A stretch of DNA of 64,000 nucleotides from Pseudomonas abietaniphila (GCF_039697315.1 NZ_CP155619.1:4526001-4590000); one strand, 5' to 3'; counted from the first letter of the stretch, positions 45,552 to 56,125 are shown. The notes: a model not told the origin generated them from the letters alone. Program-made: numbers and translations.

Positions 45552-46160
45552 GTGATTGGACGTTTACGTGGTGCGTTGGTCGAGAAGCAACCGCCGCACC
45601 TGGTGCTGGATGTGAATGGTGTGGGCTATGAGATCGAAGTCCCCATGACCACGCTGTATCGTTTGCCGCACCTGGGCGAGACGGTGACGCTGCACACCCA
45701 CCTGGTGGTTCGTGAAGACGCGCACCTGCTGTTCGGCTTTTACGAGAAACGTGATCGCGAAATGTTTCGTGAGCTGATCCGTCTCAACGGTGTCGGGCCG
45801 AAACTCGCGCTGGCTTTAATGTCCACGCTGGAGGTCGACGAGTTGGTGCGCTGTGTTCAGGCACAGGACACCTCCGCGCTGACGCGTGTGCCCGGCGTCG
45901 GCAAGAAGACGGCCGAGCGCTTGCTGGTCGAGCTCAAAGACCGCTTCAAGGCCTGGGACGCGTTACCGGGTACCTTTGCGCTGGTGTCAGAAGGACCGGG
46001 CGCGCCTGTTCAGGTTGCCACTGCCGAGTCGGATGCCATCAGTGCCCTGGTTTCTCTGGGCTACAAGCCTCAGGAAGCCAGCAAGGCGATAACCGCCATC
46101 AAAGACAAGAATCTAAGCAGTGAAGACCTGATTCGCCGCGCACTCAAGGGGATGATGTAA
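45552..46160 (+). CDS. ruvA: Holliday junction helicase subunit RuvA
   Basis: A 202-residue RuvA, GTG start at 45552 ([12 protein letters not shown]). The N-terminal OB domain is followed by tandem helix-hairpin-helix motifs ([13 protein letters not shown] and [13 protein letters not shown], residues about 78-125), a flexible linker and the C-terminal RuvB-binding domain ([15 protein letters not shown]). It holds four-way junctions and loads RuvB. Its stop is immediately followed by the ruvB start codon. Confidence 0.97.
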   Translation: MIGRLRGALVEKQPPHLVLDVNGVGYEIEVPMTTLYRLPHLGETVTLHTHLVVREDAHLLFGFYEKRDREMFRELIRLNGVGPKLALALMSTLEVDELVRCVQAQDTSALTRVPGVGKKTAERLLVELKDRFKAWDALPGTFALVSEGPGAPVQVATAESDAISALVSLGYKPQEASKAITAIKDKNLSSEDLIRRALKGMM

Positions 46161-47216
46161 GTGATCGAAGCAGACCGCCTGATCGCCGCCACAGGCCGCG
46201 ACCGAGACGAACAACTGGATCGTGCCATCCGGCCGTTGAGTCTCGCCGATTACATCGGTCAGCCGACGGTTCGTGAACAGATGGAGCTTTTCATTCAGGC
46301 GGCTCGCGGGCGCAACGAAGCGCTCGATCACACGCTGATCTTCGGCCCGCCAGGGCTGGGTAAAACCACGCTGGCCAACATCATTGCCCAGGAAATGTCG
46401 GTGTCGATCAAAAGCACCTCGGGGCCGGTGCTTGAAAGGCCGGGGGATCTGGCGGCAATCCTCACCAACCTTGAACCCCACGACGTGCTGTTCATCGACG
46501 AAATCCACCGTCTGTCGCCTATCGTCGAAGAGGTCCTGTACCCGGCGATGGAGGACTTCCAGCTTGACATCATGATCGGTGAAGGCCCTGCGGCGCGCTC
46601 CATCAAGCTCGATCTGCCGCCGTTTACACTGGTGGGCGCCACCACGCGTGCCGGCATGCTCACAAACCCGCTGCGTGACCGTTTCGGTATCGTCCAGCGT
46701 CTTGAGTTCTACAGCACCGCCGACCTTGCCACGATCGTGTCGCGGTCGGCCGGTATCCTGGGCCTGCACATCGAAGACGAAGGCGCCTTCGAGATCGCTC
46801 GCCGCGCCCGTGGTACGCCTCGTATTGCCAACCGCCTGTTGCGCCGGGTCCGGGATTTCGCCGAAGTGCGGGCCCAGGGGCAGATCACCAAGGCCATCGC
46901 TGACCTGGCGCTGAACCTGCTGGATGTCGATGAGCGCGGTTTCGATCATCAGGACCGGCGCTTGCTGCTGACCATGATCGAAAAGTTCGATGGCGGTCCG
47001 GTCGGCGTGGACAACCTCGCCGCGGCGATCAGCGAAGAGCGCCATACGATCGAGGACGTACTGGAACCCTATTTGATCCAGCAAGGCTATATGATGCGCA
47101 CACCTCGTGGGCGCATGGTCACCCGGCACGCGTACCTGCACTTCGGTTTGAACATCCCGTCCCGGATGGGCGAGCGGTCGATTCCGGACGAGCCTGTCGG
47201 CGACGCCGACGAATAA
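46161..47216 (+). CDS. ruvB: Holliday junction helicase ATPase RuvB
   Basis: A 351-residue AAA+ motor, GTG start directly after the ruvA stop. Walker A GPPGLGKT is at 62-69, Walker B LFIDEIHR near 111-118, sensor 1 GATTRAGML near 160 and the arginine finger region LRDRFGIV near 172. The C-terminal winged helix holds TPRGRMVT. With RuvA it drives branch migration. Confidence 0.98.
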   Translation: MIEADRLIAATGRDRDEQLDRAIRPLSLADYIGQPTVREQMELFIQAARGRNEALDHTLIFGPPGLGKTTLANIIAQEMSVSIKSTSGPVLERPGDLAAILTNLEPHDVLFIDEIHRLSPIVEEVLYPAMEDFQLDIMIGEGPAARSIKLDLPPFTLVGATTRAGMLTNPLRDRFGIVQRLEFYSTADLATIVSRSAGILGLHIEDEGAFEIARRARGTPRIANRLLRRVRDFAEVRAQGQITKAIADLALNLLDVDERGFDHQDRRLLLTMIEKFDGGPVGVDNLAAAISEERHTIEDVLEPYLIQQGYMMRTPRGRMVTRHAYLHFGLNIPSRMGERSIPDEPVGDADE

Positions 47217-47354
47217 AAGCAGCAGCGACCGATTTATTCGGGCGTTTGATGGTCAGACGGGCAGTCGCGGCAATGTGATGGCCGCCTGACAGTGAAAAAC
47301 GATGAAAAACAGTTGCCTGGCCGGATTGGCAACCTGAGGAGTAAGCACTAGAGT

Positions 47355-47825
47355 ATGCGCGCGCAAAACGGGGCTCAGTCGTTCGCACATCGCTGTCGCG
47401 TTTATTACGAGGACACCGATGCTGGCGGCATCGTCTATTACGTCAATTACCTGAAATTCATGGAGCGGGCTCGGACCGAGCGATTGCGGGCGTTGGGCTT
47501 TGCTCAATCCCGAATGGCCGATGACGAGAACCTGTTGTTTGTCGTGCATTCCAGTGAGGCGCGGTATCACTCGCCGGCGCGCCTGGACGATGAGCTGCTG
47601 GTCAGCGCCGAAGTAATCGAATTGAACCGTGCCAGCCTGCGCTTTCTGCAACAGGTCAGGCGGGCTGCGGATGATGTGCTGCTCTGCGAGGGGCAGTTTT
47701 TGGTGGCGTGTGTGCGCGCCGATAGTTTGAAACCCCGGGCCATTCCCGAAACTCTGCGCGCGGCCTTTGCCGGCCAGAGTGGCGCGGGTACACATTCAGA
47801 GCAGGAGATACAGCGTGGAAGCTAA
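47355..47825 (+). CDS. ybgC: Tol-Pal-associated acyl-CoA thioesterase YbgC
   Basis: A 156-residue hotdog-fold thioesterase. The active-site block [22 protein letters not shown] (residues 17-38) contains the catalytic Asp22. Family members hydrolyse short or long acyl-CoA and may interact with phospholipid synthesis proteins. It is the first gene of the tol-pal cluster and overlaps tolQ by 11 bases, so coupled translation is likely. The C-terminal 25 residues run into the overlap and look variable. Confidence 0.95.
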   Translation: MRAQNGAQSFAHRCRVYYEDTDAGGIVYYVNYLKFMERARTERLRALGFAQSRMADDENLLFVVHSSEARYHSPARLDDELLVSAEVIELNRASLRFLQQVRRAADDVLLCEGQFLVACVRADSLKPRAIPETLRAAFAGQSGAGTHSEQEIQRGS

Positions 47826-48510
47826 CGTCGTCGACCATTCCTCCATGTGGAGTTTGGTCAGCAATGCCAGCGTGGTTGTACAGTTGGTGATGCTGATCCT
47901 GGTGGCCGCATCGGTCACTTCGTGGATCATGATTTTTCAGCGCAGCTCCATGCTGCGTGCAGGGCGCCGTGCGCTGGACAGCTTCGAAGAGCGCTTCTGG
48001 TCGGGCATCGACCTGTCTAAGCTGTACCGTCAGGCGGGCAGCAACCCAGACCCGGATTCGGGCGTGGAGCAGATTTTCCGCGCGGGCTTCAAGGAGTTCT
48101 CGCGTCTGCGTCAGCAGCCGGGCGTTGATCCGGACGCCGTCATGGAAGGTGTTGCACGTGCCATGCGCGTTGCCATCTCCCGTGAAGAAGAGAAGCTGGA
48201 GCAAAGCCTCCCGTTCCTGGCCACCGTCGGCTCCACCAGTCCGTATGTCGGCCTGTTCGGTACCGTCTGGGGGATCATGAACTCCTTCCGTGGTCTGGCC
48301 ACTGCGCAACAGGCCACACTGGCCACTGTCGCACCGGGTATCGCCGAAGCACTGATCGCGACCGCCATCGGTCTGTTCGCCGCAATCCCTGCAGTAATCG
48401 CCTACAACCGTTTCGCCGCCCGCGGTGAGAACCTGATTGGCCGTTACTACACATTCGCCGACGAATTCCAGGCCATCCTGCACCGTAAAGTGCACACCAG
48501 CGAAGAATAA
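47815..48510 (+). CDS. tolQ: Tol-Pal proton channel subunit TolQ
   Basis: A 231-residue ExbB/TolQ protein from the GTG at 47815 ([12 protein letters not shown]), preceded by AGGAG inside ybgC; this matches the start of P. aeruginosa TolQ. Three membrane helices at about 20-40, 130-152 and 168-190 are separated by a large cytoplasmic loop. [13 protein letters not shown] before helix 2 is conserved. With TolR it converts proton flow into TolA movement for outer-membrane constriction at division. Confidence 0.96.
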   Translation: MEANVVDHSSMWSLVSNASVVVQLVMLILVAASVTSWIMIFQRSSMLRAGRRALDSFEERFWSGIDLSKLYRQAGSNPDPDSGVEQIFRAGFKEFSRLRQQPGVDPDAVMEGVARAMRVAISREEEKLEQSLPFLATVGSTSPYVGLFGTVWGIMNSFRGLATAQQATLATVAPGIAEALIATAIGLFAAIPAVIAYNRFAARGENLIGRYYTFADEFQAILHRKVHTSEE

Positions 48511-48524
48511 GCAGGTATTTCCCA

Positions 48525-48989
48525 ATGGCTTTAATCGCTCGCGGCCGACGCAGCAAACGCAAGCCGGTCGCCGAAATGAACGTGGTGCCTTACATCGACG
48601 TGATGCTGGTGCTGCTCGTCATCTTCATGGTGACGGCTCCAATGATTAACCAGGGCGTGAAAGTCGACCTGCCCAAGGTCTCCAGCGAGGCCTTGCCGCA
48701 GGACAACAACAATCAGGTCCTGACCATTTCGATCAAGGCTGACAAGACCTACTACTGGAACCTTGGCAGCGAAGTCGATACCGACAAGCAGATGGACAAG
48801 GCCATGACCTTGCCACAGCTGACCAGCGCCGTGACCAAGATCATTGCTGCGGGTCGTGAAGCCGGCAAGCAGACCCAGGTCTTCATTCGTGGCGACAAAA
48901 CCGTCGATTACGGTGCTGTAATGGGCACGATGGGCGGGTTACAGAAGGCCGGAGTCGGTAACGTTGGTCTGATTACCGAGGCGCCCTGA
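48525..48989 (+). CDS. tolR: Tol-Pal proton channel subunit TolR
   Basis: A 154-residue ExbD/TolR protein with one membrane helix (about 21-40, YIDVMLVLLVIFMVTAP) carrying the essential Asp25 for proton transfer, and a periplasmic domain ending AGVGNVGLITEAP. It forms the core of the TolQR motor. It starts 14 bases after tolQ, and its stop shares a base with the tolA start. Confidence 0.97.
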   Translation: MALIARGRRSKRKPVAEMNVVPYIDVMLVLLVIFMVTAPMINQGVKVDLPKVSSEALPQDNNNQVLTISIKADKTYYWNLGSEVDTDKQMDKAMTLPQLTSAVTKIIAAGREAGKQTQVFIRGDKTVDYGAVMGTMGGLQKAGVGNVGLITEAP

Positions 48990-50059
48990 TGCAGCCGATT
49001 CGAGAGCCGTCAGCCTCGGAAAGCTACTTCTGGCCCTCAGTCTGGGCTGTGGCACTGCACGTCCTGATTTTTGGTCTGTTGTTCGTCAGCTTCGCGATGA
49101 CGCCGGAGCTGCCTGAGTCGAAGCCGATCGTTCAGGCGACGCTTTATCAGTTGAAGTCGAAGAGCCAGGCGACGACCCAGACCAACCAGAAGCTTGCTGG
49201 CGAGGCAAAGAAATCCGCTGCGCGACAGACAGAAGTCGAGCAGATGGAGCAGAAAAAAGTTGAACAAGAGGCGATAAAGGCGGCGGAACAAAAGAAAGCC
49301 GATGCCGCTCAAAAAGCCGAAGAGCAAAAGGCTGAGGAAGCGAAGAAAGCAGAAGAGGCCAAGAAGGCCGATGATGCGAAGAAAGCCGAAGCCAAAAAAG
49401 CGGACGACGCGAAGAAAGCTGCAGAAGAGAAACAATTGGCTGATATAGCCAAGAAGAAAGCCGAAGACGACGCGAAGAAGAAAGCCGAGGAAGACGCCAA
49501 ACGCGCGGCCGCCGAGGAAGCCAAGAAACAGGCTGCCGAGGACGCGAAGAAGCAGGCTGCTGAAGACGCGAAGAAAAAGGCCGCCGAAGACGCGAAGAAG
49601 AAAGCGTCTGAGGATGCCAAGAAAAAGGCTGCTGACGACGCGAAGAAGAAAGCCCAGGATGCTGCCCGTAAATCGGCGGAAGAGAAGAAGGCGCAAGCAC
49701 TGGCCGACTTGCTTTCCGACAAGCCGGAGCGCCAACAGGCACTGGCCGATGAAAAGGGTGACGAAGTGGCTGGCAGCTTCGATGACTTGATTCGCTCGCG
49801 GGCTGCAGAAGGTTGGGCACGCCCACCGTCCGCGCGCAAAGGCATGACAGTAGTGTTGCAGATCGGCATGTTGCCGGACGGTACGGTTTCTTCGGTGACT
49901 GTGGCCAAGTCCAGCGGCGATGGTCCTTTCGACAGTTCGGCAGTAGCAGCGGTCAAGAATATTGGTCGTTTGACAGAGATGCAGGGTATGAAACCTTCGG
50001 ATTTCGCACCTTACCGTTCATTCAAGATGACATTCACACCTGAGGACCTAGCCTTGTGA
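48989..50059 (+). CDS. tolA: Tol-Pal energy transducer TolA
   Basis: A 356-residue protein: one N-terminal membrane helix (about 11-33, [20 protein letters not shown]), a very long Lys/Ala/Glu/Asp-rich helical domain II (about 65-245; repeats such as EDAKKKA) that spans the periplasm, and a folded C-terminal domain III (about 255-356, with [21 protein letters not shown]) that binds Pal/TolB and can be hijacked by colicins, pyocins and phages. The repeats produce open frames in other frames that are artefacts. Overlaps tolB by four bases. Confidence 0.96.
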   Translation: MQPIREPSASESYFWPSVWAVALHVLIFGLLFVSFAMTPELPESKPIVQATLYQLKSKSQATTQTNQKLAGEAKKSAARQTEVEQMEQKKVEQEAIKAAEQKKADAAQKAEEQKAEEAKKAEEAKKADDAKKAEAKKADDAKKAAEEKQLADIAKKKAEDDAKKKAEEDAKRAAAEEAKKQAAEDAKKQAAEDAKKKAAEDAKKKASEDAKKKAADDAKKKAQDAARKSAEEKKAQALADLLSDKPERQQALADEKGDEVAGSFDDLIRSRAAEGWARPPSARKGMTVVLQIGMLPDGTVSSVTVAKSSGDGPFDSSAVAAVKNIGRLTEMQGMKPSDFAPYRSFKMTFTPEDLAL

Positions 50060-51357
50060 TTAACCTTCTTCGAGGATTGCTTGTCGTTCTTTGTTGCGCA
50101 GCGGGTTTCGCCGCTGCCGACGAAAAGAACATTCTGGTCACCAGCGGCAGTGACCGTGCCACGCCGATCGCAATCGTGCCGTTTGGCCTGCAGGGTGGCA
50201 GCGTATTGCCAGAAGACATGGCTTCGATCATCAGCAATGACATGCTGAACTCGGGCTACTACTCGCCTATTCCAAAGGAAAACATGATCAGCCAGCCTAG
50301 CCAGGCCAGCGAAGTCATCTTCCGCGACTGGAAAGCGCTGGGTGCCCAGTACGTCATGGTCGGCAGCATCTCGCCGGCGGGTGGTCGTCTGCAGGTTCAG
50401 TACGCCCTGTTCAACGTGGCGACTGAGCAGCAGGTTCTGACCGGTAACGTGTCGGGTACCACTGACCAGTTGCGCGACATGGCGCACTACATTGCCGACC
50501 AGTCGTTCGAAAAACTGACCGGCATCAAGGGCGCGTTTTCCACCCGTATGCTGTACGTCACCGCTGAGCGTTTCGCGGCCAACAACACGCGTTACACCTT
50601 GCAGCGTTCGGACTATGACGGTGCGCGCGCAGTGACGCTGTTGCAGTCCCGCGAGCCGATCCTGTCGCCGCGCTTTGCGCCGGATGGCAAGCGTATCGCC
50701 TACGTGTCGTTCGAGCAGAAGCGTCCGCGCATCTTCGTTCAGCACATCGACACCGGTCGTCGCGAGCAGATCACTAACTTTGAAGGCCTGAACGGCGCAC
50801 CTGCGTGGTCCCCGGACGGCAGCAAGCTGGCGATGGTTCTGTCAAAAGACGGCAACCCGGAAATTTATGTGATGAACCTGGCTTCGCGTCAGCTTTCGCG
50901 AGTCACTAATGATTCGTCCATCGATACCGAACCTTTCTTCGGTAAAGATGGCTCGACCATTTACTTCACTTCGGATCGTGGGGGTAAACCACAGATCTAT
51001 AAAACGAGCATTAATGGTGGCGGCGCTGAGCGAGTCACTTTCATTGGTAACTACAACGCCAACCCTAAGTTGTCGGCTGATGAAAAGACTTTGGTCATGA
51101 TCCATCGTCAAGATGGTTTCACAAACTTCAAGGTGGCGGCTCAGGATTTGCAGCGCGGTAGCGTAAAAATCCTTACAGATAGCAACCTTGATGAGTCGCC
51201 TACTGTTGCGCCCAACGGCACCATGGTAATCTACGCCACCCGCCAGCAGGGCCGGGGAGTCTTGATGCTCGTGTCCATTAATGGACGCGTGAGGCTCCCG
51301 CTTCCTACCGCTCAAGGCGAAGTCAGAGAACCTTCCTGGTCCCCTTACCTGAACTGA
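50056..51357 (+). CDS. tolB: Tol-Pal periplasmic beta-propeller protein TolB
   Basis: A 433-residue periplasmic protein, GTG start overlapping the tolA stop. The signal peptide covers about residues 1-21 ([14 protein letters not shown]). An N-terminal alpha/beta domain is followed by six propeller blades with PD40 motifs such as [13 protein letters not shown] and [13 protein letters not shown]. It shuttles between Pal and TolA to regulate Pal mobility. Pal follows after 52 bases with its own ribosome site. Confidence 0.97.
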   Translation: MINLLRGLLVVLCCAAGFAAADEKNILVTSGSDRATPIAIVPFGLQGGSVLPEDMASIISNDMLNSGYYSPIPKENMISQPSQASEVIFRDWKALGAQYVMVGSISPAGGRLQVQYALFNVATEQQVLTGNVSGTTDQLRDMAHYIADQSFEKLTGIKGAFSTRMLYVTAERFAANNTRYTLQRSDYDGARAVTLLQSREPILSPRFAPDGKRIAYVSFEQKRPRIFVQHIDTGRREQITNFEGLNGAPAWSPDGSKLAMVLSKDGNPEIYVMNLASRQLSRVTNDSSIDTEPFFGKDGSTIYFTSDRGGKPQIYKTSINGGGAERVTFIGNYNANPKLSADEKTLVMIHRQDGFTNFKVAAQDLQRGSVKILTDSNLDESPTVAPNGTMVIYATRQQGRGVLMLVSINGRVRLPLPTAQGEVREPSWSPYLN

Positions 51358-51409
51358 CGCGGCGCTTTACGTTTTACTTAACACACTGGGGTTCATTAGG
51401 AGTTTCACG

Positions 51410-51910
51410 ATGGAAATGCTGAAGTTTGGTAAATTTGCTGCGCTGGCTCTGGCCATGGCTGTAGCTGTAGGTTGCTCGTCCAAAGGCGGCGACAATGCCG
51501 GTCAAGGCGCTGCTGTAGATCCAAACGCTGGTTACGGCGCAAACACTGGTGCAGTTGATGGCTCCCTGAGCGAAGAAGCTGCTCTGCGCGCAATCACCAC
51601 TTTCTACTTCGAATACGACAGTTCTGACCTGAAGCCAGAAGCCATGCGCGCTCTGGACGTTCACGCCAAGGACCTGAAAGCTAACGGCGCTCGCGTTGTT
51701 CTGGAAGGTAACACCGACGAACGCGGTACTCGCGAATACAACCTGGCACTGGGCGAGCGTCGTGCGAAAGCCGTTCAACGCTACCTGGTTCTGCAAGGCG
51801 TTTCGCCAGCTCAGCTGGAAATCGTTTCCTACGGTGAAGAGCGTCCAGTTGCTACCGGCAACGACGAGCAATCCTGGGCTCAAAACCGTCGCGTCGAACT
51901 GCGTAAGTAA
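51410..51910 (+). CDS. pal: Peptidoglycan-associated lipoprotein Pal (OprL)
   Basis: A 166-residue outer-membrane lipoprotein with the lipobox AVGCSS (Cys22). A Gly/Ala/Asn-rich linker leads to an OmpA-like peptidoglycan-binding domain from about 60, with [10 protein letters not shown], the [12 protein letters not shown] loop and ERRAKAV. The Asp/Arg residues of the meso-DAP site are present. Known as OprL in Pseudomonas. cpoB starts six bases downstream. Confidence 0.98.
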   Translation: MEMLKFGKFAALALAMAVAVGCSSKGGDNAGQGAAVDPNAGYGANTGAVDGSLSEEAALRAITTFYFEYDSSDLKPEAMRALDVHAKDLKANGARVVLEGNTDERGTREYNLALGERRAKAVQRYLVLQGVSPAQLEIVSYGEERPVATGNDEQSWAQNRRVELRK

Positions 51911-51916
51911 TTTGAC

Positions 51917-52750
51917 ATGCGAACGTGCCGCCGTGCTTTAACCGTTCTGGCTCTCACCCTTCCTCTTGCAGCGATGGGTGCGGTTCCTGTGGTCGATGAC
52001 AACTCTGGCTCCGCTGGCAGCAGTTATCCGCCATCGGGTTATGGTACGGCGGGCGCCTACGCCGGAGGTGGGGCTACGGCCCAACCTTCGGCGCAAGGTC
52101 AGCTGTTCATGCAGTTGCAACAAATGCAGGATGAAATTTCGCGCTTGCGCGGAATCGTCGAAGTCCAGCAGAACGATATCCAGCAAATGAAACAAGAAGC
52201 GCTGGATCGCTACAAGGACCTCGATTCTCGCATCGGAGCTGGCGGCGCACCCGCTGCACCCGCTGCCAACAATTCTGCTTCCGACGGCGGCGTCAATGCC
52301 GGCGGAGCACCCGTAGCACCTGCCGCTGGCGCAGCGGCCAGTCAGGCACCGCAAACCAGCAGCGAACCCGGTGATCCGGCGAAAGAGAAGCTCTATTACG
52401 ACGCTGCTTTCGACTTGATCAAGGCCAAGGATTTCGACAAGGCCAGCCAGGCGTTTTCTGCGTTCTTGCGCAAGTACCCGAACAGCCAGTACGCCGGCAA
52501 TGCCCAGTACTGGTTAGGCGAAGTGAATCTGGCCAAAGGCGACCTTCAAGGTGCTGGTCAGGCGTTCGCCAAAGTGAGCCAGTTGTACCCCAAGCATGCC
52601 AAGGTGCCTGACTCTCTCTACAAACTGGCGGATGTCGAGCGTCGTCTGGGTCACACCGACAAGGTCAAAGGCATTCTCCAGCAAGTCGTCGCCCAATACC
52701 CTGGGACGTCGGCGGCACAACTGGCTCAGCGTGACCTTCAGCGTCTGTGA
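51917..52750 (+). CDS. cpoB: Cell division coordinator CpoB (YbgF)
   Basis: A 277-residue periplasmic protein: signal peptide (ALTVLALTLPLAAMG, residues about 7-21), a Gly/Ser-rich stretch, a trimerising coiled coil (about 50-90, QLQQMQDEISRLRGIVEVQQ), an Ala-rich linker and three TPR repeats from about 155 (KLYYDAAFDLIKAKDFDKA). CpoB links Tol-Pal constriction to PBP1B peptidoglycan synthesis. It ends the Tol-Pal operon at a strong terminator. Confidence 0.95.
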   Translation: MRTCRRALTVLALTLPLAAMGAVPVVDDNSGSAGSSYPPSGYGTAGAYAGGGATAQPSAQGQLFMQLQQMQDEISRLRGIVEVQQNDIQQMKQEALDRYKDLDSRIGAGGAPAAPAANNSASDGGVNAGGAPVAPAAGAAASQAPQTSSEPGDPAKEKLYYDAAFDLIKAKDFDKASQAFSAFLRKYPNSQYAGNAQYWLGEVNLAKGDLQGAGQAFAKVSQLYPKHAKVPDSLYKLADVERRLGHTDKVKGILQQVVAQYPGTSAAQLAQRDLQRL

Positions 52751-52779
52751 TGACCCGGTAGTTTGACCCTCGATTCAAG

Positions 52780-52805
52780 AAAGCCGCGCGTTGCGCGGCT
52801 TTTTT
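52780..52805 (+). terminator. Terminator of the tol-pal operon
   Basis: Arms AAGCCGCGC (52781-52789) and GCGCGGCTT (52793-52801) with a three-base loop and a T run, 30 bases after the cpoB stop. Confidence 0.92.
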
Positions 52806-52929
52806 CGTTAGAATCTCGCACCCGAAATTCCGGTATTGATTACGCTTCTGTAGATTCTGCGAGCGCAGGGTGTACGGAAGTGCCTGACGGAGGCGGATGG
52901 CCTGTTTAGCCGTTACGCCCGTGGCCCCT

Positions 52930-53577
52930 ATGCAAGACACATTACGCATCACCGAAGTTTTCTACTCCTTACAGGGTGAAACGCGCACGGCAGGCCTGCC
53001 TACCGTATTTGTGCGTCTCACTGGCTGCCCGCTGCGCTGTGGTTACTGTGACAGCGAATACGCCTTCACCGGCGGCACCCTTCAGACCCTCGACTCGCTC
53101 ATGGAGCAGGTTGCCAGCTATCGCCCCCGCTATGTCTGCGTGACGGGCGGAGAGCCTTTGGCTCAGCCAAACGCGATCCCGCTGCTCAAGCGCCTGTGCG
53201 ATGCCGGGTATGAGGTGTCGCTGGAAACCAGTGGGGCGCTCGACATCTCCAAGGTCGATCCGCGCGTCAGTCGCGTGGTAGACCTGAAAACGCCGGGCTC
53301 TAAAGAAGTCACGCGCAATCGGTATGAAAATATCGATTTGCTGACCGCTAACGATCAGGTGAAATTCGTGATCTGTTCGCGGGAAGACTACGACTGGGCT
53401 GTCTCGAAGATCATCCAGTACGGGCTTGATCGCCGCGCGGGCGAGGTGCTGTTTTCTCCCGTGCACCGCGACTTGAATGTCAGGGATCTGGCTGACTGGA
53501 TCGTTGCTGACAATCTGCCGGTTCGGCTGCAGTTGCAACTGCATAAAATTCTCTGGGACGACGAGCCGGGGCGCTGA
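52930..53577 (+). CDS. queE: 7-carboxy-7-deazaguanine synthase QueE
   Basis: A 215-residue radical SAM enzyme from the ATG at 52930 ([17 protein letters not shown]). The cluster motif CPLRCGYC supplies Cys33, Cys37 and Cys40. It rearranges 6-carboxytetrahydropterin to 7-carboxy-7-deazaguanine in queuosine and 7-deazaguanine synthesis. In-frame codons upstream (from 52897) look non-homologous. queC starts one base after its stop. Confidence 0.96.
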   Translation: MQDTLRITEVFYSLQGETRTAGLPTVFVRLTGCPLRCGYCDSEYAFTGGTLQTLDSLMEQVASYRPRYVCVTGGEPLAQPNAIPLLKRLCDAGYEVSLETSGALDISKVDPRVSRVVDLKTPGSKEVTRNRYENIDLLTANDQVKFVICSREDYDWAVSKIIQYGLDRRAGEVLFSPVHRDLNVRDLADWIVADNLPVRLQLQLHKILWDDEPGR

Positions 53578-53578
53578 C

Positions 53579-54268
53579 ATGAGTGAACAGACGATGACTG
53601 AGAAACGAGCGGTAATCCTGCTGTCGGGTGGCCTGGATTCGGCCACCGTGGTTGCCATGGCAAAAGCCGACGGTTTTACTTGCTACACCATGAGTTTCGA
53701 TTACGGCCAGCGCCATCGTGCCGAGCTTCAGGCTGCCGAGCGCGTGGCGAAAGACCTGGGTGTGGTCGAGCACAAGGTCATTGGCCTCAACCTGAATGGC
53801 ATCGGTGGTTCGGCGTTGACCGACAGCAGCATCGCCGTGCCGGAAACACAGGGTGAGGGTATCCCCGTCACTTACGTGCCTGCGCGCAATACCGTTTTTC
53901 TGTCATTGGCGCTGGGTTGGGCTGAGGTGCTGGGTGCGCGTGACATCTTTATCGGCGTGAATGCTGTTGATTACTCCGGTTACCCGGACTGCCGCCCCGA
54001 GTTCGTCGAGTCGTTCGAGCGCATGGCGAACCTGGCGACCAAGGCCGGCGTGGAAGGGCAGGGCTTCACGATTCAGGCGCCGCTGCAGATGCTCAGCAAG
54101 GCAGACATCGTCAAGGCCGGTACTCGTTTGGGCGTCGATTACGGGCTGACGGTTTCCTGCTATCAGGCGGACGATCAGGGCCGTGCGTGCGGCAAATGTG
54201 ACAGCTGCCGACTGCGTGCAGAAGGCTTCTCGGCAGCGGGCGTAACGGACCCAACGCGTTATTTTTAA
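53579..54268 (+). CDS. queC: 7-cyano-7-deazaguanine synthase QueC
   Basis: A 229-residue ATP-pyrophosphatase enzyme. The PP-loop SGGLDSAT is at 16-23, [11 protein letters not shown] follows, and the C-terminal Zn site is [14 protein letters not shown] with an upstream Cys in VSCYQADD. It converts carboxy-deazaguanine to preQ0 using ATP and ammonia. I use the ATG at 53579; the Met at residue 6 (MTEKRAV) is an alternative. A tRNA-Lys gene follows 64 bases later. Confidence 0.97.
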   Translation: MSEQTMTEKRAVILLSGGLDSATVVAMAKADGFTCYTMSFDYGQRHRAELQAAERVAKDLGVVEHKVIGLNLNGIGGSALTDSSIAVPETQGEGIPVTYVPARNTVFLSLALGWAEVLGARDIFIGVNAVDYSGYPDCRPEFVESFERMANLATKAGVEGQGFTIQAPLQMLSKADIVKAGTRLGVDYGLTVSCYQADDQGRACGKCDSCRLRAEGFSAAGVTDPTRYF

Positions 54269-54332
54269 ATTTATTTGCAATAAGGTGTTGAATTACTGAG
54301 AGAAACCGGTAATATACGCGCCACCACGAAGC

Positions 54333-54408
54333 GGGTCGTTAGCTCAGTTGGTAGAGCAGTTGGCTTTTAACCAATTGGTCGTAGGTTCGAATCCCACACG
54401 ACCCACCA
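54333..54408 (+). tRNA. tRNA-Lys (TTT)
   Basis: A 76-base tRNA beginning GGGTCGTTAGCTCAG, with anticodon loop CTTTTAA, T-arm GGTTCGAATCC and encoded CCA. The acceptor arms GGGTCGT and ACGACCC pair fully. In P. aeruginosa the tRNA-Lys following queC is an insertion site of genomic islands. Here a terminator and ordinary genes follow directly. Confidence 0.98.
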
Positions 54409-54413
54409 TCTTC

Positions 54414-54458
54414 AAAACCCGAGAGGTCCACGAAAGTGTGAATTCTCGGGTTTTTTTT
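54414..54458 (+). terminator. Terminator after tRNA-Lys
   Basis: Arms AAAACCCGAG (54414-54423) and CTCGGGTTTT (54445-54454) followed by more T, 5 bases after the tRNA end. It also lies beyond the convergent TetR gene stop and may serve both. Confidence 0.88.
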
Positions 54459-54479
54459 GCCCTGGATTCAGTGAAATCC

Positions 54480-55112
54480 TCAGACAGTGCTGAGCCGTTC
54501 AAGGTAAGCGCAAAACATGTCGGCCATCGCGTTCGAGTAGTTCTCGATCTCGGCGGCGGTCCGAGGGTGCTCGGAAAACTCCTTGCCCACGGTGCTCAGC
54601 GTTGTCTTTATCAGCTCGGCTGCCTGGATTCTCGTCGCCTGCTGTGCCTCGGGCAGGACCTCCTCCATGAAACGTTGTATGGCGCGCTCGCCAGTCGCCT
54701 TGGCTTGCTGTGCTTCGGGCGCATGCCGATACAGAGGCGCTGCGTCGTCGAGTGCGATTCGCATGTCGGCCTCCTCGCACTCGGAACAAATGAAGGTGTG
54801 GACCAGATCCCGTAGTCGCTGAAAGGGCGGCGTGGCGGTGTCACCGAGGATGCGGGTCAATAGTTCGGTTGTTTGTGTCCATTCATCACTTTGCAGCCGG
54901 AACAGGATGGCGGCCTTGTTCGGAAAGTATTGATAGAGCGAGCCAATGCTCACGCCTGCCTTTTCCGCGACTCTGGCGGTGGTGAAACGGGCAGCGCCTT
55001 CCTTTGCCAAAACCTGAATAGCCGCTTCGAGAATGATGGAAACGGAGGCTTCCGAGCGGGCCTGTTTTGGCTTTTTACGCAAAGAAATCGAGGGGTTGCG
55101 GGAGTCGGTCAT
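54480..55112 (-). CDS. TetR family transcriptional regulator
   Basis: A 210-residue TetR regulator. The N-terminal helix-turn-helix spans about 22-68 (SIILEAAIQVLAKEGAARFT, then VAEKAGVSIGSLYQYFPNK). The ligand domain is unassigned; TICSECEEADM-type cysteines near 109 and 112 are noted. It is divergent from an O-methyltransferase gene across 92 bases, and the two are probably a regulator-target pair. Inducer unknown. Confidence 0.92.
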   Translation of the reverse strand: MTDSRNPSISLRKKPKQARSEASVSIILEAAIQVLAKEGAARFTTARVAEKAGVSIGSLYQYFPNKAAILFRLQSDEWTQTTELLTRILGDTATPPFQRLRDLVHTFICSECEEADMRIALDDAAPLYRHAPEAQQAKATGERAIQRFMEEVLPEAQQATRIQAAELIKTTLSTVGKEFSEHPRTAAEIENYSNAMADMFCAYLERLSTV

Positions 55113-55123
55113 GGCGGCTCGGC

Positions 55124-55158
55124 AATGCGAATGTTAAATGTGAGTGATTCGTCGCATT
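55124..55158. promoter_or_regulatory. Possible TetR operator
   Basis: Inverted seven-base arms AATGCGA (55124-55130) and TCGCATT (55152-55158) in the divergent interval. The 21-base spacing is wider than in many TetR sites, so this is a candidate only. Confidence 0.35.
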
Positions 55159-55204
55159 CTAGTCCGGCGTTGAGATCGACGCATCTTTTAACCCGGAGAA
55201 ACCC

Positions 55205-55870
55205 ATGAGCACACTGACTAACGCCCCCGTCGCCCCGTTGCTGAGCTGCCTGTTCGCCGAAGCATCCGAACACTCCCCGATGTCCATACCAGGCGTGTCC
55301 GAGCTCTCGCGCGACGAGCTGGATCGACTGATGCGCAGCAAGACCGACTATCTGGATTTTTATGGTCGTTTGAAAGATTTTCCGCTCGCTGTGTCGCGCG
55401 ACACAGGCGCGCTGCTTTACATGCTGGCGTGCAGTTGCAAGGCGCGGACTATCGTCGAGTTCGGTACATCGTTCGGGATTTCCACGTTGCATTTGGCCGC
55501 AGCGCTGCGAGACAACGGCGGCGGTCTGCTGATTACCAGCGAATTCGAGTCGTCAAAAGTGGCGCAGGCCCGCAGCAATCTGATCGCTGGCGGCTTGCTG
55601 GACCTTGTGGAAATCCGTGAGGGCGATGCGCTGCTGACATTGGGCAAGGATCTTCCCGAAAGTATCGACCTGGTCCTGCTCGACGGCGCCAAGGCCCTCT
55701 ATCCCGAAATTCTGACCTTGCTGGAAAGCCGCTTGAAGCCTGGGGCGCTGATCGTTGCTGACAACGCCGACTACGCGCCTGAGTATCTGGCGCGTGTCCG
55801 TTCTGCGGAGCAGGGCTACATGTCCATCCCGTTCGCCGATGACGTCGAACTGTCGATGCGGCTGGGATGA
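55205..55870 (+). CDS. SAM-dependent O-methyltransferase
   Basis: A 221-residue class I methyltransferase of the catechol/caffeoyl-CoA OMT-like group. SAM motif I is VEFGTSFGISTLHLAAAL (about 80-97), an acidic LLITSEFES strand follows, and LVLLDGAKALYPEIL (about 158-172) matches the metal-binding DxxK-type motif; a later VADNADYAPEYL supplies Asp-Asn ligands. Substrate unknown; small phenolics are typical. Probably controlled by the divergent TetR gene. Confidence 0.88.
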   Translation: MSTLTNAPVAPLLSCLFAEASEHSPMSIPGVSELSRDELDRLMRSKTDYLDFYGRLKDFPLAVSRDTGALLYMLACSCKARTIVEFGTSFGISTLHLAAALRDNGGGLLITSEFESSKVAQARSNLIAGGLLDLVEIREGDALLTLGKDLPESIDLVLLDGAKALYPEILTLLESRLKPGALIVADNADYAPEYLARVRSAEQGYMSIPFADDVELSMRLG

Positions 55871-56125
55871 GGAGGGCGGTCGGTAAGTGATCGCTCAACA
55901 GGTTACGTGATACATTCGCCGCCGCTTTGCGCGACCTCCCGCTTCGGTCATCAAACGACTGCAATGCGGGAGGAAAGCGCGCGAGCATCCTAATCGCCGC
56001 ATGCCCAACGAGGCGTGTGCAAGGTCGGAAACTTCATGACCGTGAGGGTTTCCCGCTTTATTTGTTGCCTGTTGTTCAGGTGTAAACTCGACGTTCGCGC
56101 TTACGCGCATTCAGGTCCTGCGAAC

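Noticed and set aside
49037..49956. Three long minus-strand frames
   Set aside because: Shadows of the Lys/Ala repeat domain of tolA.
52806..52929. A preQ1 riboswitch before queE
   Set aside because: I looked for the short pseudoknot with an A-rich tail typical of preQ1-I and could not find a convincing one.
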